Source of the DNA: Candidatus Bipolaricaulota bacterium
GTDB lineage: Bacteria > Bipolaricaulota > Bipolaricaulia > UBA7950 > UBA9294
Direction of reading: 5' to 3'
Assembly (NCBI GenBank): GCA_021129875.1
Contig: JAJOKK010000140.1
Location: forward strand, 1 to 10,413
DNA length: 10,413 nucleotides
This document shows, one piece after another, positions 1 through 5,790 of this stretch (position 1 is the stretch's first letter; each line of letters begins with the position of its first letter). Both the position numbers and the translations under genes were made by a program. The notes under the pieces are model-generated. The model was not told the DNA's origin. It did no database searches and saw only the letters and a list, made by a program, of their open reading frames with translations.

Positions 1-160
1 ACTGCGGTCTATTAAGGGCATCGTAGAAGGAGAAATGTTCGCAAACCTGCTTGGAGATCTCGGTACGCGACAATGTCGGGTTGTTCTCCAGTATCCGTCG
101 GATGACGGTGATCGATTCAGGCTGTGTCAGCTGCCGCTTGATCTTGTGTTGTGTTTTCAT
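1..160 (-). CDS. N-terminal 53 residues of a DUF4338 (DruA-like)/transposase-type protein, cut by the window edge
   Basis: Reading the minus strand from an ATG at 160-158 gives an open frame of 53 residues that runs off base 1. It starts MKTQHKIKRQLTQPESI and continues through a helical stretch with RRILENNPTLSR, an ISKQVCEHF motif and FYDALNRPQ. This pattern (Arg-rich start, 'NP..SR..IS..VCE.F.F.D..GRPQ') resembles the start of the DUF4338 region found in many transposase-like proteins and in DruA of the Druantia system, as I remember it. There is no good Shine-Dalgarno sequence before the ATG. It is divergent from the tRNA-tuf unit. The catalytic part lies outside the window, so intactness and function cannot be judged; a transposase is more likely than a defence gene. 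Family assignment is by recalled motif similarity only. Confidence 0.5.
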   Translation of the reverse strand, partial: MKTQHKIKRQLTQPESITVIRRILENNPTLSRTEISKQVCEHFSFYDALNRPQ

Positions 161-373
161 GCACCCATGGTAGCGTGCGGGGAGTGGATTGTCCAGTCGC
201 AGTTACGGGTAAAGGGCAGCGCTAGGCCTCCCTCAGCAACCGAGATTGAAGACGAGCAGCAGAACGGGCTTACGCAACAGCTGGCGCGGAGGCGCAGAAG
301 GATACAGCTTAACTTCCACTGCACGCTGAAAAGATGCCGGTTTTTTGTGACGGAATGTGGCTGCAATCTGTCC

Positions 374-402
374 TTGACAGGGCCGCTTCACTTGGTTAGA
401 AT
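374..402 (+). promoter_or_regulatory. Strong sigma70-type promoter for the tRNA-tuf transcription unit
   Basis: TTGACA (374-379) is a perfect -35 box; TAGAAT (397-402) is a 5/6 match to the -10 box; the spacer is exactly 17 nt. Transcription should begin near 408-410, about 20 nt before the first tRNA. It is the only near-consensus promoter I found in the window, and all genes downstream to 9895 lie on the same strand, so it may drive much of the locus. The 213 bases between the divergent minus-strand start and this promoter (161-373) hold nothing I can assign, apart from a T run at 340-345. Confidence 0.8.
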
Positions 403-430
403 AAATCCTTAATCGTTTTAGATTCGGTGT

Positions 431-503
431 GCCAGCGTAGCTCAATCGGCAGAGCAACTGATTTGTAATCAGTAGGTTGCCAGTTCGATTCTGGCCGCTG
501 GCT
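431..503 (+). tRNA. tRNA-Thr (anticodon UGU)
   Basis: A full cloverleaf is visible: acceptor GCCAGCG pairs with CGCTGGC, D arm GCTC/GAGC, anticodon stem ACTGA/TCAGT around loop TTTGTAA, T stem GCCAG/CTGGC around TTCGATT. The anticodon TGT reads ACA and, by wobble, ACG. The discriminator base is U and no CCA is encoded. First gene of the transcription unit; the tRNA-tuf context matches thrU upstream of tufB in E. coli. Confidence 0.97.
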
Positions 504-518
504 CTGGGTTTTTGGTTT

Positions 519-601
519 GGAGGGGTACCGAAGCGGCCAAACGGGGCGGACTGTAAATCCGTTGGCGGATGCCTACGGGGGTTCGAATCCCTCCCCCTCC
601 A
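519..601 (+). tRNA. tRNA-Tyr (anticodon GUA)
   Basis: Class II tRNA with a long variable arm. Acceptor GGAGGGG pairs with CCCCTCC, anticodon stem GCGGA/TCCGT encloses CTGTAAA with anticodon GTA, and the T loop is TTCGAAT. The discriminator is A, as expected for tyrosine tRNA; CCA is not encoded. It lies 15 nt after tRNA-Thr(UGU) and corresponds in position to tyrU of E. coli. Confidence 0.97.
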
Positions 602-665
602 TTTGGCAAATCTTGGGGTTTGCGGGTACACTTTGCTCAACCGGGGTCTGCCGGGCAACCGGAAC

Positions 666-738
666 GCCCGTGTAGCTCAGGCGGTAGAGCACCCCCTTGG
701 TAAGGGGGAGGTCATCGGTTCGACTCCGATCGCGGGCT
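666..738 (+). tRNA. tRNA-Thr (anticodon GGU)
   Basis: Acceptor GCCCGTG pairs with CGCGGGC (one G-U), D arm GCTC/GAGC, anticodon stem CCCCC/GGGGG with loop TTGGTAA and anticodon GGT, T stem ATCGG/CCGAT with loop TTCGACT. The discriminator is U, as in the other threonine tRNA here, and CCA is not encoded. It is the last tRNA before tuf, equivalent to thrT in E. coli. The tRNA-Gly that sits between Tyr and Thr in E. coli is not present in the 64-nt gap (602-665). Confidence 0.97.
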
Positions 739-812
739 CTTGCGTAGGGAAGCGGGCTGATTCTTATGCCGGTTATCCAGGATCTTACGACAGTTAAGGA
801 GGTAGGCAAGGT

Positions 813-2009
<1,197 letters not shown>

Positions 2010-2020
2010 AGGGACTTTCC

Positions 2021-2185
2021 ATGGCCAAAAAAGGAGAAGCGGTGATCCTTGTCACCCTCGCCTGCGGTGAGTGCGGACGGCGGAATTACCACACAAAGCG
2101 GAACAAGCTGAACGTGCGCGAGAAGCTCCGACTTAACAAGTACTGTAAGTGGTGCCAAGGACATATTGTGCATAAGGAGGTCTAG
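2021..2185 (+). CDS. rpmG: 50S ribosomal protein L33
   Basis: A 54-residue protein of the large ribosomal subunit. It begins MAKKGEAVILVTLACGECG and has the two Cys pairs of a zinc-binding L33 (CGEC near residues 15-18 and CKWC near 42-45), the central basic NYHTKRNK stretch and the LRLNKYCKWCQ segment typical of the family. The start is an ATG 11 nt after the tuf stop with a weak AAAGGGA ribosome-binding sequence, so translation may depend on ribosomes coming off tuf. The C4-type L33 (with zinc) suggests no zinc-independent adaptation here. The order tuf-rpmG-tRNA-Trp-secE-nusG is widely conserved among bacteria, which supports the call. Confidence 0.96.
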   Translation: MAKKGEAVILVTLACGECGRRNYHTKRNKLNVREKLRLNKYCKWCQGHIVHKEV

Positions 2186-2211
2186 CCTGCTAGGCCTTGA
2201 ATGAGTTAGTT

Positions 2212-2284
2212 AGGCCCGTAGCTCAATTGGCAGAGCGTCCGACTCCAAATCGGAAGGCTGGGGGTTCAATTCCTCCCGGGCCTG
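2212..2284 (+). tRNA. tRNA-Trp (anticodon CCA)
   Basis: Acceptor AGGCCCG pairs with CGGGCCT, D arm GCTC/GAGC, anticodon stem TCCGA/TCGGA around CTCCAAA with anticodon CCA, T stem GGGGG/CCTCC (one G-U) with loop TTCAATT. The discriminator is G, the expected identity base for tryptophan tRNA; CCA is not encoded. It lies between rpmG and secE, a position conserved in many bacterial phyla, and must be cut out of the operon transcript. Confidence 0.97.
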
Positions 2285-2320
2285 TTACATTAATGCAGGC
2301 TAAAAAGGAGAGCTAAAAGG

Positions 2321-2509
2321 ATGCTTGAGAGGATCACGAACTTCTTAAAAGGGGTCCGCGGCGAGGTAGACCGGGTGAGTTGGCCGACACGCAGTGAGGT
2401 CATATCTCTTACCGGTCTTATTCTGCTCCTAGTCGTCATCTTGACGGTCTATATCTGGGGCGTGGATATGATCCTCACGGGGTTCCTCAGGTTTTTCGTT
2501 CAACTGTAA
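2321..2509 (+). CDS. secE: Preprotein translocase subunit SecE
   Basis: A small inner-membrane protein that clamps SecY in the protein-export channel. At 62 residues it is the single-helix form found in most bacteria rather than the three-helix E. coli form. The amphipathic N-terminal region carries the family motif GEVDRVSWPTRSEV (about residues 14-27), followed by one hydrophobic transmembrane helix (about 29-57: LTGLILLLVVILTVYI...). AAGGAG at 2305-2310 lies 10 nt before the ATG. It sits 36 nt after tRNA-Trp and 11 nt before nusG, the conserved secE-nusG pair. Confidence 0.96.
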   Translation: MLERITNFLKGVRGEVDRVSWPTRSEVISLTGLILLLVVILTVYIWGVDMILTGFLRFFVQL

Positions 2510-2520
2510 CCCTCAGAATT

Positions 2521-3618
2521 ATGCGAATGAAGAAGTGGTATGCGATCCAGACCTATGCTGGTTCTGAGCTGAAGGTTAAGGAAGACCTGAACGAGCGGGT
2601 CAGGAAACGGGGATGGGAAAAGAGGTTTGAGCTCTTCCATGTTGGCGAAGAGGAGACCTTCTTCCTTGTTCCAGTGGAAGAGGTTATCACATCGCGCAGC
2701 CGCCGTGGTGCAGGGACTGAATATCGGGTCCCGTATGAATACGATCTGATCGCCAATCCTAATGAGCGGATCGGACGCGGCGAGGTGATCGCCCGTAAGG
2801 CGCCGCGGCATCTTGATGATGATGCGCAGGTCTTTGAGGTGGAACTCTATCAACGGGTGATCGTTGAGATGACCAATAGGAATGAGGAGGATTACCTCGT
2901 CCCGGCCGATAAGAGGATCCGTCGGGACATCCGCGTGGGGGAGAAGATAAGAAACGGGGTCCCACTCACAGCGGACGGCGATGAGAAGTTTGTTGTTGCG
3001 AACAAAGGGAAGATCGTCGCCAAAGATAAGGTGCGGAAGATCACGTTCGAGTATGCCGACGGGAAGACAAAAACGCGACTGATCCCGGAGAAGTATCTGG
3101 GGAAGGTGCGCAAGGGGGCGGCCCTTAAACAGGGAGACCTGATCGAGGTTGCGGATCAGATCAACAGCCGCGCCTCCGGCCTGCTCAAGGTGAAAGAGTA
3201 CAAGAACAAGCGGGTGATCACGATCCAACGGATCGAGAAGCGCCGGCTCTTCCCTGGGTATGTCTTCGGTCGCCTCGGTCTCGATATTGAAGAGATGATG
3301 GAACTGATCAGCGGAGTGCGTGGCGCGATCCGGTACGTCGGCTCCCGGTTTAAACCGGTCCCGATCGAAGGTCCGGAGATGAAGCTGATCAAGCGCAAGA
3401 CCGGGCTGTTGGAGATTCCGATCGCCTTGGGCGAGCCGAAAATTGAGGTCGATTTCTCCGTCGGCGAGGTAGTGGAAATCGTGGAAGGACCGTTCGCCGA
3501 TTTCACTGGTGAGGTAAAGGAGATCGACAAGGATGCCGAAGAAGTGACCGTGATGGTCAAGATCTTCGGCCGTGAAACCCCGGTTCGCCTTGGGTTTGAC
3601 GGGATTGAAAAGCTGTAG
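2521..3618 (+). CDS. nusG: Transcription factor NusG with a large insert inside the NGN domain
   Basis: NusG binds the RNA polymerase clamp and links it to Rho or to ribosomal S10. The first part of the NGN domain is at residues 1-55 (KKWYAIQTYAGSE, then VPVEEV at 50-55), the remainder restarts at about 237 (EKRRLFPGYVF), and a KOW domain fills about 311-365 (VGEVVEIVEGPFADFTGEV...). The protein is 365 residues against about 180 in E. coli; the extra ~180 residues (57-236) sit between the two NGN halves, where Thermotoga maritima NusG has its additional domain. Reading frame is unbroken and codon use matches the neighbours, so it is not a sequencing fusion. The insert is rich in beta-like, charged sequence with three similar 'G..I..G' motifs. 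The start could be 2521 or 2527; neither has a Shine-Dalgarno sequence, which suggests coupling to secE, ending 11 nt upstream. Confidence 0.96.
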   Translation: MRMKKWYAIQTYAGSELKVKEDLNERVRKRGWEKRFELFHVGEEETFFLVPVEEVITSRSRRGAGTEYRVPYEYDLIANPNERIGRGEVIARKAPRHLDDDAQVFEVELYQRVIVEMTNRNEEDYLVPADKRIRRDIRVGEKIRNGVPLTADGDEKFVVANKGKIVAKDKVRKITFEYADGKTKTRLIPEKYLGKVRKGAALKQGDLIEVADQINSRASGLLKVKEYKNKRVITIQRIEKRRLFPGYVFGRLGLDIEEMMELISGVRGAIRYVGSRFKPVPIEGPEMKLIKRKTGLLEIPIALGEPKIEVDFSVGEVVEIVEGPFADFTGEVKEIDKDAEEVTVMVKIFGRETPVRLGFDGIEKL

Positions 3619-3636
3619 GTTAAGGTAGGAGGTAGA

Positions 3637-4068
3637 ATGCCGAAGAACGCGATTGCAAAGATCAATCTTCAGATCCCGGCAGGACAGGCAACGCCCGCCC
3701 CTCCGGTCGGCCCGGCTCTTGGGGAACATAAACTGAACATTATGGACTTCTGCAAGAAGTTCAATGGAGCGACCAAGGATGAGACACCAGGGGTGGTCAT
3801 CCCGGTCGTAATCTCGGTCTACATGGACCGATCGTTCAGTTTCATCCTCAAACAGCCTCCGGCTGCGGAATTGATTAAGATGGCCGCAGGGGTACAATCA
3901 GGGTCTGCTGAACCGAACCGGATGAAGGTCGCTAAGATCACAATGGAGCAGGTGAAAAGGATCGCTGAGCGAAAGATCCCTGATCTGAACACCTATAAGT
4001 TGGAATCAGCGATCGAGATCATCAAGGGGACGGCGAGGAACATGGGTGTCGAGGTGATCGAGAAGTGA
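3637..4068 (+). CDS. rplK: 50S ribosomal protein L11
   Basis: L11 binds 23S rRNA at the GTPase-associated centre and helps elongation-factor turnover. The 143-residue length is normal. The N-terminal domain has the proline-rich [10 protein letters not shown] loop (20-29), the site connected with thiostrepton action, and [10 protein letters not shown] (34-43). The C-terminal RNA-binding domain runs from about 70 and ends with the [10 protein letters not shown] signature (131-140). AGGAGGT at 3627-3633 places the ATG with standard spacing. It lies 18 nt after nusG and overlaps the start of rplA by 4 nt. No L1-binding leader structure could be recognised in the short gap. Confidence 0.98.
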   Translation: MPKNAIAKINLQIPAGQATPAPPVGPALGEHKLNIMDFCKKFNGATKDETPGVVIPVVISVYMDRSFSFILKQPPAAELIKMAAGVQSGSAEPNRMKVAKITMEQVKRIAERKIPDLNTYKLESAIEIIKGTARNMGVEVIEK

Positions 4069-4772
4069 AACGGAGTAAGCGCTATCAGAATATCGAGACC
4101 CTGGTCGGATCGCAGCGAGTGTTCGGCTTTGATGAGGCGATCGCAACGCTGAAAAAATCGGCCACAACGTCGTTCGATGAGACGGCTGAGATCATATTCA
4201 ACCTGGGGATCAAGGCAAGCCAGGTCACCGTGCGCGGGACGTGCAGCCTTCCTCACGGTACGGGGAAGACGGTGCGTATCCTCGCCTTTGCCAAAGGGGC
4301 GAACCAGGTCGAGGCAACGGAGGCTGGGGCCGATTATGTTGGGGGGGAGGACATAGCAAAGAAGATCAAGGACGGCTGGCTGGAGTTCGACAAGGTCGTC
4401 GCCACCCCGGACATGATGTCTGTTGTCGGGAAACTGGGAAAGATCCTTGGGCCGCGTGGCCTGATGCCCAGCCCCAAGACAGGGACGGTCACAAGGGATG
4501 TGGGGAAGATCATCGCCGAATTGAAGAAGGGGATGGTGGAATTCCGCAGCGACCGCCAAGGGCTGATTCACTCAATCTTCGGCAAGGCCTCCTTCGAAGA
4601 AGGCTCGCTGAAGGAGAACCTCACTACGATCATCCGCAGCGTAGGCGAGCACCGTCCGGAAGAGGGCGTGAAGGGAAACTACATCACGAAGGTGAGCATC
4701 GCCTCCACCATGGGGCCTGGACTCGAACTTGATCTCAGTGAGATCATGGCGGTTACAGAGCAAGCGAACTAG
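4065..4772 (+). CDS. rplA: 50S ribosomal protein L1
   Basis: L1 forms the mobile L1 stalk at the ribosomal E site and in many bacteria represses its own operon. The length, 235 residues, is normal. The family signature [15 protein letters not shown] is at 128-142; the domain II region and the [14 protein letters not shown] segment (56-69) are also present, the latter preceded by a slightly short loop. The start is GTG at 4065, overlapping the TGA of rplK (GTGA), with GAGGTG at 4051-4056 as ribosome-binding site inside rplK; the two genes are therefore translationally coupled, as is common for L11-L1. Confidence 0.98.
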   Translation: MKRSKRYQNIETLVGSQRVFGFDEAIATLKKSATTSFDETAEIIFNLGIKASQVTVRGTCSLPHGTGKTVRILAFAKGANQVEATEAGADYVGGEDIAKKIKDGWLEFDKVVATPDMMSVVGKLGKILGPRGLMPSPKTGTVTRDVGKIIAELKKGMVEFRSDRQGLIHSIFGKASFEEGSLKENLTTIIRSVGEHRPEEGVKGNYITKVSIASTMGPGLELDLSEIMAVTEQAN

Positions 4773-4781
4773 GAGCAAGAG

Positions 4782-5309
4782 ATGCCGACGCAAGTAAAGA
4801 TAGAGGAAGTGGCTTATCTGAAAGAGCGGTTCGAAAAGGCTGCTTCGTTGGTTCTCGCCGACTATCGCGGGCTTACCGCTGATGAGATGGTGAAGCTGCG
4901 AGAGAGGTTCACTAAACAGGGGTTGGAGTACCGGGTAGTGAAGGATACGCTGGCGCAGATCGCCGCGAGGGAGGCCGGCTTGGATGGGCTTGCCGACCTG
5001 TTTGTTGGTCCGATAGGCGTGGCGATCGGGTACGACGATCCGGTACAGACATTCAAACTTTCTGAAGAATGCCGCAAGGAATACTCTCCCCGGTACGCCC
5101 CAAAAGGCGGATTGTTTGAGGGTTCGCTGGTGATAGAAGAGGAAGTGAAGCGCTATGCGACCCTTCTTTCGCGGGAAGAGATGCTGTCGAAGCTAGCAAT
5201 GGTCTTACAGAGTCCGCTGCGCGCTTTAGCGATAGTCCTTCAAGCGAAGGTCCGTGAGCTGGCTGTGGTGTTGAGTGAAGTGGCAAAACAACGCGAGAAA
5301 CAGGAATAA
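4782..5309 (+). CDS. rplJ: 50S ribosomal protein L10
   Basis: L10 anchors the L7/L12 stalk to 23S rRNA. It has 175 residues, about ten more than E. coli L10. The N-terminal rRNA-binding domain contains VLADYRGLTADEM (24-36), EYRVVKDTLAQIA (49-61) and a GPIGVAIGYDDP segment (76-87). The C-terminal helix shows three 11-residue units starting at Leu138, Leu149 and Leu160 (LAMVL, LAIVL, LAVVL), each likely to hold part of an L12 N-terminal dimer. The start ATG is only 9 nt after the rplA stop, with AGGAGC at 4771-4776, which leaves no space for the independent L10-binding leader known upstream of rplJ in other bacteria unless it lies inside rplA. Confidence 0.97.
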   Translation: MPTQVKIEEVAYLKERFEKAASLVLADYRGLTADEMVKLRERFTKQGLEYRVVKDTLAQIAAREAGLDGLADLFVGPIGVAIGYDDPVQTFKLSEECRKEYSPRYAPKGGLFEGSLVIEEEVKRYATLLSREEMLSKLAMVLQSPLRALAIVLQAKVRELAVVLSEVAKQREKQE

Positions 5310-5314
5310 GGAGG
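5308..5314 (+). promoter_or_regulatory. Ribosome-binding site that fixes a TTG start for rplL
   Basis: AAGGAGG overlaps the last two bases of the rplJ stop codon and lies 6 nt before the TTG at 5321. There is no ATG or GTG nearer in frame, and the protein from TTG begins with the expected L7/L12 N-terminus, so this near-perfect site selects the uncommon start codon. Confidence 0.85.
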
Positions 5315-5320
5315 CAACAA

Positions 5321-5695
5321 TTGGGCAAGACAGAGATCTTAGAAGCGATTGAGACAATGACCGTGAAAGACTTGGCTGATCTGGTCGAGATGATCGAGGA
5401 GCGGTTCAACGTCTCTGCTGCAATGGCGGCTCCGGTTGCAGTTGCGGCGCCCGGCGGGGGCGACGAGAGTGCGGCAGCGGTGGAAGAATACAAAGTCGTT
5501 CTCACCAGCGCAGGGCAGAAGAAGATCCAGGTGATCAAGGAGATCAAGGAGATTACCGGCAAGGGTCTGAAAGATTGCAAAGAGCTCGTTGACAAGCTCC
5601 CCGCGATGATCAAGGATAACGTGGGGCCGGATGAAGCGGCAACCCTTAAGGAGAAGCTCGAAGCGGCCGGTGCCGAGGTTGAACTTCAACAATAG
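5321..5695 (+). CDS. rplL: 50S ribosomal protein L7/L12
   Basis: The multicopy stalk protein that recruits translation GTPases. It has 124 residues, a normal length. The N-terminal dimerisation and L10-binding domain (1-33: EILEAIETMTVKDLADLVEMIEE region) is followed by a flexible Ala/Gly hinge (about 34-55), then the factor-binding C-terminal domain from EEYKVVL (about 56), with KKIQVIK, GLKDCKELVD and the terminal AAGAEVEL motif. The start codon is TTG, chosen by a strong AAGGAGG 6 nt upstream. The gap to rplJ is 11 nt. A 95-nt gap with a terminator-like hairpin separates it from rpoB. Confidence 0.97.
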   Translation: MGKTEILEAIETMTVKDLADLVEMIEERFNVSAAMAAPVAVAAPGGGDESAAAVEEYKVVLTSAGQKKIQVIKEIKEITGKGLKDCKELVDKLPAMIKDNVGPDEAATLKEKLEAAGAEVELQQ

Positions 5696-5731
5696 CTTCA
5701 GACGGTGCGAATTAATTTGTTTATGTAGCGG

Positions 5732-5773
5732 TCTGCCTTAAGGCTCTTTGGATGCCTTAAGGCAGAGCGTTTT
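5732..5773 (+). terminator. Attenuator-like hairpin between rplL and rpoB
   Basis: The sequence TCTGCCTTAAGGC (5732-5744) is the exact reverse complement of GCCTTAAGGCAGA (5754-5766), giving a 13-bp perfect stem with the 9-nt loop TCTTTGGAT. GCG and then TTTTATT (5770-5776) follow, a short and interrupted T tract. This looks like a partially efficient intrinsic terminator. In E. coli the rplL-rpoB gap likewise holds an attenuator (and an RNase III site) that lowers polymerase expression relative to ribosomal proteins, so the same role is inferred here. The long duplex could also be an RNase III target. Confidence 0.8.
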
Positions 5774-5790
5774 ATTAGAAAGGGGGGATA

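Noticed and set aside
35..412. Plus-strand open frame of 125 codons upstream of the first tRNA
   Set aside because: It runs opposite the DUF4338-like start, has no ribosome-binding site, overlaps the promoter and shows no coherent protein motif.
2184..2196. Small stem GCCT-GCT-AGGC between rpmG and tRNA-Trp
   Set aside because: Only 4 bp with a 3-nt loop and no T tract; not a terminator.
2500..3897. Long open frame on the minus strand (465 codons) opposite nusG and rplK
   Set aside because: Antisense to two clear genes; the protein is His/Asp/Arg-rich with no family resemblance, as expected for a shadow of GATC-rich coding sequence.
5697..5727. Possible rpoB promoter (TTCAGA ... TATGTA) in the rplL-rpoB gap
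   Set aside because: Both boxes are poor matches and the spacer is 19 nt; not better than chance for this AT-richer gap.
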